Assembly: GCF_001613125.1 (NCBI RefSeq)
Contig: NZ_BDBT01000002.1
Location: forward strand, 310,001 to 374,000
Direction of reading: 5' to 3'
Source: Nocardia shimofusensis NBRC 100134
GTDB taxonomy: Bacteria > Actinomycetota > Actinomycetes > Mycobacteriales > Mycobacteriaceae
DNA: 64,000 bases
How positions within the stretch are numbered: the stretch's first letter is position 1; every line of letters begins with the position of its first letter. Both the position numbers and the translations under genes were made by a program. Below, in pieces: positions 51,960 through 62,035 of this stretch. Below the pieces are notes generated by a model. The model searched no databases and had not been told where the DNA came from. It saw nothing but the letters and a program-made list of their open reading frames with translations.

Positions 51960-53495
51960 TCACGCGAGCGGGCTCTCGTCGCAGGCGCGCGAGGGCATGC
52001 GGGCGGTCAGGGTCAGCGGGATCGGACCCGGCTTGCGCGCCCCGCGCCGCGAGCCGGCCTTGCGGGAGTGGTCGACCGACGAGCGCGGGATGGTGCGCCC
52101 GGCGTCGGCGAGCGCGGCCTCGCCGTAGCCCTGCACGCACTCGGGATCGGGTCCGTCGGCGGGCAGGCCGGTGAAGAACTTGGCCGCCATGCAACCGCCC
52201 CGGCAGGCGTCGTAGTGCGCGCAGCTCGAGCAGGCGCCACCACCGGTGGGCTCACGCAGTTCGCCGAACAGCGACGAGTCGCGCCACACGCCTTCGAAAC
52301 CGCCGTCGGTGAGCACGTTTCCGGCCTGGAATCGGTCGTGGATGGCGAACGGGCAGGCGTAGACGTCGCCGACCGGATCGACCAGGCAGACCACCCGGCC
52401 CGCGCCGCACATGTTCAATCCCGGCAGCGCCGAACCGAAGGCCGACAGATGGAAGAAGGAGTCGCCGGTCAGCACGCCCTCGCCGTTGGCCACCAGCCAG
52501 TCGTAGAGAACCCGCTGCTGGTCGGAGGTGGGGTGCAGTTCGTCCCAGACATCCGCGCCGCGACCCGAGGGACGCAGGCGGGTCAGGCGCAGGGTGGCGC
52601 CGTAGCGGTCGGCGATGGCGCGGAACTCGTCGAGCTGGGGGATGTTGTGGCGGGTGGCCACGACCGAGAGTTTCGCGTCACGGAATCCGGCCGCGGCGAG
52701 ATTCTCCAGCGCGCGGATCGCCGTGTCGAAGGAGCCCGGCCCGCGCACCGCGTCGTTGACCTCGGCGGTCGCGCCGTCCAGCGAGATCTGCACGTCGACG
52801 TAGTCGCTGGCGGCCAGCCGGGTGGCGACCTCGGGGGTGATGCGAACGCCGTTGGTGGAGAACTTGACTCCCACGTGGTGCTCGGTGGCGTAGTCGACGA
52901 GCTCCCAGAAGTCCTGGCGCACCGTCGGTTCGCCGCCGCCGATGTTGACGTAGAAGATCTGCATCCGCTCGAACTCGTCGATGAGCGCCTTGCACTGCTC
53001 GGTGGTCAGCTCACGGGGATCGCGCCTGCCCGAGGACGACAGGCAGTGCACGCAGGACAGATTGCAGGCGTAGGTGAGTTCCCAGGTCAGGCAGATCGGC
53101 GCGGCCAGGCCGCTCTCGAAGCGATCCACCAGCTTCACGGCCTTGTCCTCCCGCGCCGGGGAATCCACGGCCGCGGAGGCGACAGTCCGGGAACCGGCGG
53201 CCGTGGGAGTCCCGGCAGGCGGGTTCGTGACGGTGCCGCCGACGATCATCCGGCCGTCGGCGAGTTGGCTCAGCGCCGCCGCGTACGGGGCGAGCGCCTC
53301 ATCCGAGACACCGGCCGCGTGCAGTGCGGCGCGAGCGGAGGTGTGATCGGGCAGCGAGCGCACGACCTCGACGATCCGTGGGTTCTTGAGGAACGAGAGT
53401 TTGCGGGTGCCGAAGTGGTAGAGCAACGCGCCGAACGGCTCGGGGCGCAACGCCACCCGGGGATGCAGCTGCCAACGGGTATCGAGATCGAGCAT
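51960..53495 (-). CDS. mftBC: Fused mycofactocin MftB-MftC (RRE plus radical SAM/SPASM)
   Basis: A single 511-aa frame. Residues 1-~88 match MftB, the RiPP recognition element that presents MftA (WQLHPRVALRPEPFGALLYH, FGTRKLSFLKN). Residues 89-119 form an Ala/Thr/Pro-rich linker. Residues 120-511 match MftC over its full usual length. Its radical-SAM cysteines are C144, C148 and C151 (CNLSCVHC), it has GGGEPTVRQDF, and it has two sets of SPASM cysteines (CGAGRVVC, YACPF, CSSCAHYDACRGGC, PEC). MftC decarboxylates the C-terminal tyrosine of MftA and crosslinks it to the valine. In mycobacteria the two are separate genes. GTG at codon 120 is preceded by GGGAGGA at 7 nt, so free MftC may also be made. 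The ATG lies 16 nt after mftA. Confidence 0.93.
   Translation of the reverse strand: MLDLDTRWQLHPRVALRPEPFGALLYHFGTRKLSFLKNPRIVEVVRSLPDHTSARAALHAAGVSDEALAPYAAALSQLADGRMIVGGTVTNPPAGTPTAAGSRTVASAAVDSPAREDKAVKLVDRFESGLAAPICLTWELTYACNLSCVHCLSSSGRRDPRELTTEQCKALIDEFERMQIFYVNIGGGEPTVRQDFWELVDYATEHHVGVKFSTNGVRITPEVATRLAASDYVDVQISLDGATAEVNDAVRGPGSFDTAIRALENLAAAGFRDAKLSVVATRHNIPQLDEFRAIADRYGATLRLTRLRPSGRGADVWDELHPTSDQQRVLYDWLVANGEGVLTGDSFFHLSAFGSALPGLNMCGAGRVVCLVDPVGDVYACPFAIHDRFQAGNVLTDGGFEGVWRDSSLFGELREPTGGGACSSCAHYDACRGGCMAAKFFTGLPADGPDPECVQGYGEAALADAGRTIPRSSVDHSRKAGSRRGARKPGPIPLTLTARMPSRACDESPLA
53136..53152 (-). promoter_or_regulatory. Internal ribosome binding site and GTG for free MftC
   Basis: GGGAGGA (53146-53152) stands 7 nt before an in-frame GTG (53136-53138) that begins VKLVDRFESGL. 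Starting there gives 392 residues, about the usual MftC length. It looks like the ancestral mftC start kept inside the fusion. Confidence 0.65.
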
Positions 53496-53511
53496 TCGTC
53501 TGCCCGCCCTG

Positions 53512-53637
53512 TCAGTAGACGCCGCACATGCCGTCGATGGAGACCTCTTCGATCAGGCTCTCCTCGACGAGTTCGGCGGCGACCGGTCCGGTCTCGCCGT
53601 CGGCGGGGACGAAGAACTGCCGAGTCTTCACAGTCAT
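53512..53637 (-). CDS. mftA: Mycofactocin precursor peptide MftA
   Basis: This 41-aa peptide is too short for routine ORF calling. It begins MTVKTRQFFVPADGE and ends IDGMCGVY, the family's invariant C-terminus. The terminal Val-Tyr pair is what MftC decarboxylates and crosslinks to form the redox-cofactor core; the rest is leader recognised by MftB. ATG at 53635-53637 was chosen: AGGAGG (53644-53649) lies 6 nt upstream, while the adjacent in-frame GTG at 53638-53640 would leave only 3 nt. It is the first gene of the mft operon, followed after 16 nt by mftBC. Confidence 0.97.
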   Translation of the reverse strand: MTVKTRQFFVPADGETGPVAAELVEESLIEEVSIDGMCGVY

Positions 53638-53657
53638 CACAAACCTCCTGGAGATCA

Positions 53658-53675
53658 TACGGACCACCATCCGTA
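53658..53675. promoter_or_regulatory. Inverted repeat TACGGA-N6-TCCGTA upstream of mftA
   Basis: A perfect 6+6 dyad lies 20 nt before the mftA start, in the 248-nt divergent interval between mftA and the TetR gene. Its size and position suit a TetR-family operator controlling the mft operon. No second copy was noticed. Confidence 0.4.
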
Positions 53676-53885
53676 GTCCACGTCACACCATAACCACGTC
53701 TTCGCTGGGAGTGAACCATGTCGCTTTTCGGAAGGCCTTCGGTCCCCGGAGTCCGGCCGCGATGCCCTGATGAGCCCGCGCCCCACGTCGCGGCCCTCGA
53801 CCGCACCGACGGCCTCTAGACTTCGGGTGTACATCGGCGGAACAGATTGTGATGGGCAACACATGCCCGCGGCGGTAGAGGTGGC

Positions 53886-54524
53886 ATGGGAGTCGGACGC
53901 ATACAGACCAACGGGGGCGGCAGCACGCTGTCGGAGTCCGAGATAGTCGAGGCGGCACTGCGGGTGGTCCGCGAGGACGGGGTCGAGAAACTATCGATGC
54001 GGCGATTGTCGCGCGAGCTGGGCGTCTCCCCCATGGCGCCGTACTACTACGTCGCCGACAAGCGTGAACTGCTCGACCTGGTGGCGGGCGCCGCGCTGAC
54101 GGGAGTCCGCACGCCGCCGCGCGACTCGGGTCCGTGGCAGCAGCGGCTGCGCGAGCTCGTCGACCAGATCGACGAGAAGCTGCGCAGGCATCCCGGGTTG
54201 GGCGATGTGCTCATCGAGCAGATGCTGGGCAAGCAGCTCGACCTGATCGCCGGAGTCATGAGCATCCTGGCCGACGCCGGGTTCGGCGACCGCGACATCC
54301 TGTCCGCCTACGCGACCGTGCACACCTACCTGTTCGGCCGGCGCCGGGTGAACCCGCGCGAGCCCGCGGCGCTGACCGGAGTGGACCTGCCCGACGTGGT
54401 CGCCCGCGCCACCGCGCACATGCCCGACCTGCGCGGCCGCTACACCTACGACTTCGGCATGGACGTGCTCATCGCGGGCTTGGAAGCCCGGCTTGTCGCG
54501 GGAGCGGACCCCGACGTACGATGA
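53886..54524 (+). CDS. TetR-family regulator, tetracycline-repressor-like
   Basis: A 212-aa protein. The HTH runs over residues ~18-65 (IVEAALRVVREDG, LSMRRLSRELGVSPMAPYYYVADKRELLDLVAG). This is the TetR-class form with a Tyr-rich recognition helix and is followed by a TetR_C-like helical ligand domain. It is divergent from mftA, so it could control the mft genes, but the sequence is not that of mycobacterial MftR, whose HTH ends in FRYYPSKNALPWGD. Its stop lies 40 nt before kshB, so it may instead belong with that gene. ATG at 53886 is preceded by GAGGTGG close by. Confidence 0.85.
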   Translation: MGVGRIQTNGGGSTLSESEIVEAALRVVREDGVEKLSMRRLSRELGVSPMAPYYYVADKRELLDLVAGAALTGVRTPPRDSGPWQQRLRELVDQIDEKLRRHPGLGDVLIEQMLGKQLDLIAGVMSILADAGFGDRDILSAYATVHTYLFGRRRVNPREPAALTGVDLPDVVARATAHMPDLRGRYTYDFGMDVLIAGLEARLVAGADPDVR

Positions 54525-54527
54525 AAT

Positions 54528-54541
54528 TGAAACACGTTCTA
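54528..54541. promoter_or_regulatory. KstR-type operator upstream of kshB
   Basis: TGAAACACGTTCTA matches the published KstR consensus TnnAACnnGTTnnA at every fixed position. It lies 3 nt after the TetR stop and 24 nt before the kshB ATG. KstR represses cholesterol/steroid catabolism genes in mycolic-acid actinobacteria until a steroid CoA-thioester is present. Confidence 0.8.
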
Positions 54542-54564
54542 GTTTTCGGGTTCGAGAGGACGAC

Positions 54565-55620
54565 ATGACCACCGTCGAGGTTCCACACGGTTCACGCTCG
54601 GTCGTGCTGCGGGTCGCCGCGGTGATCGCCGAGACGGCGGACAGCCACTCGCTGGTCTTCGACGTGCCCGAGGAGTTGAGCGACAAGTTCCGCTACCGCC
54701 CCGGCCAGTTCCTCACGCTGCGAATCCCGAGCGAGCAGACCGGTTCGGTGGCGCGGTGCTATTCGCTGGCCAGCTCGCCGCACACCGACGACAAGCCGAA
54801 GGTGACCGTCAAGCGCACCGAGGGCGGCTACGGCTCCAACTGGGTCTGCGACAACGTCAAGCCCGGCGACCAGCTCGAGGTGCTGCCGCCCTCCGGAGTG
54901 TTCACCCCGGGGAATCTGGACGAGAACCTGTTGCTGTTCGGCGCGGGCAGCGGCATCACCCCGGTGATGTCGATCCTGAAATCGGCGCTGGCGCGCGGCA
55001 CGGGCAAGCTGGTGCTGGTCTACGCCAACCGCGACACCGACAACGTCATCTTCGCCGACGAACTGCGCGCACTGGGCGCCGAGCACGCCGAGCGGCTCAC
55101 CGTCATCCACTGGCTGGAACCGCTGCAGGGTCTGCCCACCGCCGAAGGACTGGCCACTCTGGTCCGCCCCTACGCCGAGTACGAGGCGTTCATGTGCGGT
55201 CCCAAGCCGTTCATGGACGGCGTGCACGACGCGCTGGCCCGGCTCGGCATGCCCCGCAGCCGCGTCCACGCCGAGGTCTTCAACTCACTCGCCGGCGACC
55301 CCTTCGCCGATCACGCTCCGGTCGAGATCAGCGACGAGGAGGCCGCCGACGCCGCCACCGTCGAGGTCGAACTCGACGGGGAAATCCACGAGCTGAACTG
55401 GCCGCGCAAGCAGACCCTGGTCGACATCATGCTCGCCAAGGGCATCGACGTGCCCTACTCCTGCCAGGAGGGCGAGTGCGGGTCCTGCGCGTGCACGGTG
55501 CTCGAGGGCGAAGTGGAGATGGACAACGCCGAGATCCTCGATCCCGAGGACATCGCCAACGGCTACATCCTCGGCTGCCAGGCGCGCCCGGTCACCGATC
55601 GGCTGCGTATCCAGTTCTGA
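54565..55620 (+). CDS. kshB: 3-ketosteroid-9-alpha-monooxygenase reductase KshB
   Basis: This 351-aa, three-domain reductase passes electrons from NAD(P)H to the Rieske oxygenase KshA, which hydroxylates C9 of the steroid nucleus and opens ring B. Visible parts: the FAD-binding RCYSLASSP near residue 68, the NAD-binding GAGSGITPV near 130, the FMCGPKPFMD block, and a C-terminal plant-type 2Fe-2S domain with CQEGECGSCAC and a fourth cysteine in LGCQ. The ATG at 54565 has GAGAGGA 5 nt upstream. The KstR box just before the gene supports the assignment over other ferredoxin reductases of this class. KshA is not in the window. Confidence 0.9.
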   Translation: MTTVEVPHGSRSVVLRVAAVIAETADSHSLVFDVPEELSDKFRYRPGQFLTLRIPSEQTGSVARCYSLASSPHTDDKPKVTVKRTEGGYGSNWVCDNVKPGDQLEVLPPSGVFTPGNLDENLLLFGAGSGITPVMSILKSALARGTGKLVLVYANRDTDNVIFADELRALGAEHAERLTVIHWLEPLQGLPTAEGLATLVRPYAEYEAFMCGPKPFMDGVHDALARLGMPRSRVHAEVFNSLAGDPFADHAPVEISDEEAADAATVEVELDGEIHELNWPRKQTLVDIMLAKGIDVPYSCQEGECGSCACTVLEGEVEMDNAEILDPEDIANGYILGCQARPVTDRLRIQF

Positions 55621-55646
55621 GCGCGGCCCTTTCGACTCGGCCGCGC
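55621..55646 (+). terminator. Hairpin after kshB
   Basis: GCGCGGCC (55621-55628) pairs perfectly with GGCCGCGC (55639-55646) around a 10-nt loop, beginning directly after the kshB stop. It has no U-run, so it is a probable but unproven terminator. The rest of the gap to the convergent repair gene shows nothing recognisable. Confidence 0.45.
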
Positions 55647-55787
55647 GCCGCGCCGCCGTCGGCCCACCCGGTCGGCCTCGGCGCCGAAGCGGCGTGATCC
55701 CGGCGGCCGATCCCGGTCACGCGTCTACGGCCCGCCCCCGCGCGCACCTGTGGCACCTCTCCGAGCCGGGCGGGCGGGCGGACGGGA

Positions 55788-56519
55788 TCAGCGTGCGGCG
55801 CGGTAGGCCGCACGCGTGGCCGAGTCCAGATGCTCGGTGGCGTAGGACAGCGCGGTGCGGCCCATCGCCGGCGCGTAGCGGTCCAGGAAATCCGTGAGCA
55901 GGGTGCGGTCGACGCGTTTGCCCACTTCGCGCAGCATCCAGCCGACGGCTTTCTGGATCAGGTCGCGGCGGTCGTCCAGCAGGCGCTCGCAGAGGGCGAA
56001 TGTGGTTGTCGCGTCGCCGGATTTGATGAAGGCGAAGGTGCTCAGCAGGGCCACGCGGCGGTGCCACAGCGACTCGGCGGCGGCCAGGTCGAACAGCTCG
56101 TCGCGGGGGCGGTCCAGCAGCCAGCGGCCGAGAATGTATTCGGCGGAGGAGTCGACCAGATCCCAGTTGTCGACCCGGCCCCGGTGCACCGCCGCGCGGT
56201 AGCGCCGCACGACTTCCGCACGTACATCCTCGTCGAGAGTGCGGGGCTTGCTCGCCCGGTCGAAGCGCGCCACCAGGATCAGCAGACCGGCCAGGCGTTC
56301 CTCGTGGACGACGCTGTCGAGCAGGATCTCGATCTCGTCCACGGGCAGATCGGTGAACCGGCGGACGACGGCGCGGGTGGCGGGCACGCGGACGCCGAGG
56401 AAGACGTCCCCCTCGCCGTACTCGCCCGGCCCGGTCTTGAAGAAGCGCTGCGACTGCGCGGCGTCGACGGGATCGGCCGCCGCGGCCAGTGCCGCCCGCA
56501 CCTGCGCCGCCTCGCTCAT
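55788..56519 (-). CDS. DNA alkylation repair protein (AlkD-like HEAT repeat)
   Basis: A 243-aa all-helical protein with the family pattern: QRFFKTGPGEYGEGDVFLGVRVP near residue 25, DNWDLVDSSAEYILG near 118, then WHRRVALLSTFAFIK and DLIQKAVGWMLREVGKR. AlkD-type glycosylases excise N3- and N7-alkylated purines using HEAT-like repeats. The conserved tryptophan and aspartate of NWDLVD correspond to the lesion-binding site. The gene converges on kshB and is separated by 45 nt from the upstream racemase-like gene, so the two may be co-transcribed. Confidence 0.88.
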   Translation of the reverse strand: MSEAAQVRAALAAAADPVDAAQSQRFFKTGPGEYGEGDVFLGVRVPATRAVVRRFTDLPVDEIEILLDSVVHEERLAGLLILVARFDRASKPRTLDEDVRAEVVRRYRAAVHRGRVDNWDLVDSSAEYILGRWLLDRPRDELFDLAAAESLWHRRVALLSTFAFIKSGDATTTFALCERLLDDRRDLIQKAVGWMLREVGKRVDRTLLTDFLDRYAPAMGRTALSYATEHLDSATRAAYRAAR

Positions 56520-56564
56520 GCGCTGCTCCGATCTGCCTGGGTCACACCGGGATTCCGGCGGTGG

Positions 56565-57326
56565 TCAGAGGCGGGCGCCGAGGATGCGCCCGGTTTCGTA
56601 GGCGGCCGCACTCGGCGGCAGCGCGCCGGGACGGCCGCTGTTGAGCACCCGCACCGTGCCCTCGCCGGTGCTCGGCCTGCCCAGCCCGTCCACCTTCCTG
56701 ATGGCCTGCGCGGCGACGGCCTGCGCGCTGTCGAACAGGCGGACGCCCACCGGCAGCGTGGCCAGGATGGCGTCGGCGACCAGCGGGTAGTGCGTGCAAC
56801 CGAGCACCACGCCCTCGGTGCCCTCGGGCGTCTGCTCGGCGGCACGGGCGATCGCATCGCCTGCGGCGGAGAGGTCCCCACGATCGATGGCGTCGGCCAG
56901 GCCGTGGCAGGCCACCCCGGTCACCTCCGCCTCGCCGCCGAATTTCGCGATGAGATCGGCCTGGTAGCGGCTGGCGGTGGTCGCGGCGGTAGCCCACACG
57001 GCGACCGAACGGCAGGCCGCGGCGGCCGGTTTGACGGCGGGCACGGTGCCGATCACCGGCACCTCTGGCCCGACATCGGCGCGCACGTGTTCCAGGGCGG
57101 TGACGCTGGCGGTATTGCACGGCAGCACGATGACTTCCGCGCCGGCCGCCAGCGAGGTCCGGGCCGCGCCGACCACCCGATCGATCGTCCACTGCTCCGG
57201 CTTCGGCCCCCACGGCGCGCCGTCCGGGTCGAGCTGCAGCAGCAAGTCCAGATCCGGACGCAGCTTCCGCAGCCAGGCGGCCGTCGGCAGCAGCCCCAAA
57301 CCCGAATCGATGAGCGCGACGATCAC
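56565..57326 (-). CDS. Asp/Glu racemase family protein (MurI-like)
   Basis: This 253-aa protein has both catalytic cysteines of the glutamate racemase family: C70 in PCNTAS and C177 in GCTHYP. The N-terminal IDSGLGLLP takes the place of the MurI FDSGxGG motif. Glutamate racemase makes D-glutamate for peptidoglycan. The altered N-terminal motif and the lack of cell-wall neighbours suggest a paralogue rather than the essential MurI. It lies 75 nt downstream of the ferredoxin-reductase-type gene on the same strand. Whether it is active, and on which amino acid, cannot be read from sequence. Confidence 0.8.
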   Translation of the reverse strand: MIVALIDSGLGLLPTAAWLRKLRPDLDLLLQLDPDGAPWGPKPEQWTIDRVVGAARTSLAAGAEVIVLPCNTASVTALEHVRADVGPEVPVIGTVPAVKPAAAACRSVAVWATAATTASRYQADLIAKFGGEAEVTGVACHGLADAIDRGDLSAAGDAIARAAEQTPEGTEGVVLGCTHYPLVADAILATLPVGVRLFDSAQAVAAQAIRKVDGLGRPSTGEGTVRVLNSGRPGALPPSAAAYETGRILGARL

Positions 57327-57401
57327 CCGACCACCGTATTACAGCCCGAATCGGCTCCGACATCGCCTGGGGAGCCGACCTGTCCGGCCCGGAGCGCCGG
57401 A

Positions 57402-58598
<1,197 letters not shown>

Positions 58599-58720
58599 TC
58601 AGCCCGGTCCCTTCCGTAGACGACTCCGTCGAGCCTAGCAATCGCTTGGTATTTTTCGGGAGCCTCCGCCTGCGGGAACACTGTGCCCGCAAAAGCCGCC
58701 CAATCGTGTTCATCCCGCTA

Positions 58721-58749
58721 TCGACCGGGCGGTCAATCAGGTCTATACC
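58721..58749 (+). promoter_or_regulatory. Promoter and operator of the SPW-TetR operon
   Basis: TCGACC (58721-58726), a 17-nt spacer and TATACC (58744-58749) form a plausible promoter, 27 nt before the ribosome binding site AGGAGG (58776-58781). The inverted repeat GACCG-GG-CGGTC (58723-58734) overlaps the -35 and has the form of a TetR-family operator. The TetR encoded second in the operon is the likely ligand. Confidence 0.5.
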
Positions 58750-58787
58750 GAGGTCAGGACTACTTTTTTTCTCGCAGGAGGCACACC

Positions 58788-59144
58788 ATGTTCACCGATT
58801 CTCGCGCCCAGAATCTCCTCGCCGTCGTCCTCGGCATCTTCACCGCACTCTCGCCGCTGTGGCTGGACACCAGCGATCGGGCGATGTGGACACTCGTCGT
58901 GCTCGGCGTCCTCATCGCGCTCACCGGCCTGGCCCAGATGGCACGTCCGGCGATGGCGATGGCCGACTACGCGATGGCGCTGTTCGGCGCGCTGCTGTTC
59001 CTTTCCCCGTGGGTCATGGACTTCACCGAGTTCCGCGGCGCGTCCTGGACCTCATGGGTGGTGGGGCTGGTCACCGTGGTGGTCGCGCTCGCCGCGCTGC
59101 CCGCCGTCACCGGCCGTATGCATCGCCCGGCCGCCCATCACTGA
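58788..59144 (+). CDS. SPW-repeat membrane protein
   Basis: A 118-aa protein with four hydrophobic segments (LLAVVLGIFTALSPLWL, TLVVLGVLIALTGLA, YAMALFGALLFLSPWVM, WVVGLVTVVVALAAL). The two SPLW/SPWV motifs mark the SPW family of small membrane proteins, whose function is not established. ATG at 58788-58790 was chosen because AGGAGG lies 6 nt upstream; the frame is open for another 35 codons upstream without family similarity. It is followed after 36 nt by a TetR gene, probably its regulator. Confidence 0.85.
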   Translation: MFTDSRAQNLLAVVLGIFTALSPLWLDTSDRAMWTLVVLGVLIALTGLAQMARPAMAMADYAMALFGALLFLSPWVMDFTEFRGASWTSWVVGLVTVVVALAALPAVTGRMHRPAAHH

Positions 59145-59180
59145 TCCCGGCTTCGCCGGTCCGATACGAGGCGCACCGAC

Positions 59181-59810
59181 ATGCGCACTCGGGCGTCCAC
59201 TCGCACCGGGCGCCGCCGTAACGCCGAGCGCGACGGCGACGCCCGGGAACTGATTCTCGACGCGGCCGAAGACCTCTTCGCCGCCCAAGGTTTCGACGCG
59301 ACGCCGACCTCCGCCGTGGCTGCGCGGGCCGGCGTCCCCAAAGGACTCGTCTTCTACTACTTCCCCACCAAGAACGCGATCCTGTCCGCGCTCATGACCG
59401 AACGGGTGCCCGACCAGCCGGTGCCCGACATCGGGGCCGTCGTCACCCCCGGCGACCCGGCCGCGAGCCTGCTGAACCTGCACTCCGCGCTGAACCCGCG
59501 CGACCACCACTCCTCGGTGCTGCGCGTGATCCTCTGGCGCGAGGCGGACACCCATCCCGACGTGCGCAGACAGCTTCGCCGCCTGCGCGAGCATCTGCTG
59601 GAGGTGACCGCGCGGGTGCTGCAGGCGAGCGCGCCAGGACCCGTCGCGCCCGGCACGATTCGCGCCTGCGCGCTCACCTGGGTCTCGGCCATGTTCACCG
59701 TCGCGGGCGCCGACCGGCTGCACGCGCTCGACGGCCTGCCGTTGCCCGCCGCCGACGAGATACTCGGCGTGGCGAAGGTGGTCGCGGCAGGGCTGGCCCA
59801 ATCGGGTTGA
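59181..59810 (+). CDS. TetR-family regulator
   Basis: A 209-aa protein with a basic N-terminus (RTRASTRTGRRRNAERDG). A TetR HTH spans residues ~23-70 (LILDAAEDLFAAQGFDATPTSAVAARAGVPKGLVFYYFPTKNAILSAL), and a helical ligand-binding domain of unknown ligand follows. It is in an operon with the SPW gene 36 nt upstream and probably represses it through the dyad at 58723-58734. It is not MftR-like. The gene converges on the alpha/beta hydrolase with a gap of 26 nt. Confidence 0.85.
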   Translation: MRTRASTRTGRRRNAERDGDARELILDAAEDLFAAQGFDATPTSAVAARAGVPKGLVFYYFPTKNAILSALMTERVPDQPVPDIGAVVTPGDPAASLLNLHSALNPRDHHSSVLRVILWREADTHPDVRRQLRRLREHLLEVTARVLQASAPGPVAPGTIRACALTWVSAMFTVAGADRLHALDGLPLPAADEILGVAKVVAAGLAQSG

Positions 59811-59836
59811 GCCGCCACCGCTGTCGCGCCGATCGC

Positions 59837-60646
59837 TCAGCCGTCGAGGAAGGCGGTCACCTCGGCGGCGAAGCGCGGGTGGTTGATCGCGCCCATGTGC
59901 CCGGCGCCGGGAATGATGACCAGCCGGGAGTCCGGGATGCGGTCGGCGGTGCGCCGGAAGGACTCCGTCGAGTAGAAACCGTCCGACTCGCCGCCGATCA
60001 CCAGGGTGGGCGCGGTCAGGGTGGACAGCCGGTCGGTGACGTCGAAGCTGTCCTCGGCGAGCACGAACGCGAGGGTGTCGGCGGGATCGTGCGGGCGGAC
60101 CAGCGGATCGAGCAGCCACATCATCGCCTTGTCGATCCGGCCCCTCATCGTGTGCGGACGGGCGGCCATATGGTGCAGGCCGCGCTTGCCCGCGGCCGCC
60201 GCCTCGGCGTACCGCAGCTGCGCGGATCTGGCGTGGGCTTCCAGCCGGGACGCCGAGGCGGCCACCACCAGTTTGCGCACCACGTCCGGATGGTCCAGCG
60301 CCAGTTGCAGGGCCAGCGAACCGCCCGAGGAGATGCCGAGCACGTCGACCGGAACGCCGTAGGTGGCGCGTAGCGCGGCGGCGTGATCGTCGGCGATCTC
60401 GGCCATCGTGACACCGGCCCGCATCCCCGGAGCCCGGTTGATCGCGTACACCCGCCGGTGCAGGGCCAGCGGAGCCAGCGCGCCGATCTCGGCTTTGCGC
60501 ATGATGCCGGTGGGATTGGCGTGATCGGGGGTCAGCCAGCGCAGGAACACCAGCGGCGGACCGGAGCCCAAGGCGCGGTAGGGCAGGCCCATGGGCAACG
60601 TGCCCTCGGTGATGTCGAGGCCTGCGGCGTTCGGTGCGGAGCTCAT
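59837..60646 (-). CDS. Alpha/beta hydrolase
   Basis: A 269-aa protein with the nucleophile elbow GISSG (Ser106), an acid in GGESDGFYS, and the terminal histidine in GAGHMGAINHP, giving a full Ser-Asp-His triad. The substrate is unknown, and esterases, lactonases and peroxidases of this fold all look alike here. The start at 60646 has GGGAGGG 5 nt upstream. It lies downstream of tuf on the same strand but beyond the tuf terminator, so it is probably transcribed separately. Confidence 0.82.
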   Translation of the reverse strand: MSSAPNAAGLDITEGTLPMGLPYRALGSGPPLVFLRWLTPDHANPTGIMRKAEIGALAPLALHRRVYAINRAPGMRAGVTMAEIADDHAAALRATYGVPVDVLGISSGGSLALQLALDHPDVVRKLVVAASASRLEAHARSAQLRYAEAAAAGKRGLHHMAARPHTMRGRIDKAMMWLLDPLVRPHDPADTLAFVLAEDSFDVTDRLSTLTAPTLVIGGESDGFYSTESFRRTADRIPDSRLVIIPGAGHMGAINHPRFAAEVTAFLDG

Positions 60647-60699
60647 CGATCCCTCCCAGCGTTTTCGAAAAAAGCGCGGATGACGGGAAAACGCCGAAC

Positions 60700-60725
60700 G
60701 GCGCCGCTCCCGAAGGAGCGACGCC
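60700..60725 (-). terminator. Rho-independent terminator of tuf
   Basis: On the transcribed strand an 11-bp stem (GGCGTCGCTCC / GGAGCGGCGCC, one mismatch) is closed by a TTCG tetraloop. It lies 28 nt after the tuf stop, and GTTCGGCG then a TTTT run follows. The stable UUCG loop makes this a convincing terminator. Confidence 0.8.
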
Positions 60726-60753
60726 GTCGACGTAGATCAGCGATTCGACAGAA

Positions 60754-61944
<1,191 letters not shown>

Positions 61945-62035
61945 TGTGTGGTCCTCCTGGACTTGTTGGTTCCTGCAGTTGCAGCAGTGCGGGGGTCATC
62001 CCTGCGGATGCAGGGAACTTTCGGGTCGTACAGAC

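Noticed and set aside
53654..53659. TATGAT as a -10 box for mftA
   Set aside because: A transcript starting from it would begin within the ribosome binding site (53644-53649), and no matching -35 is present.
53886..54524. Calling the divergent TetR gene mftR
   Set aside because: Its HTH and C-terminal domain are of the tetracycline-repressor type and lack the MftR pattern. Position alone is not enough.
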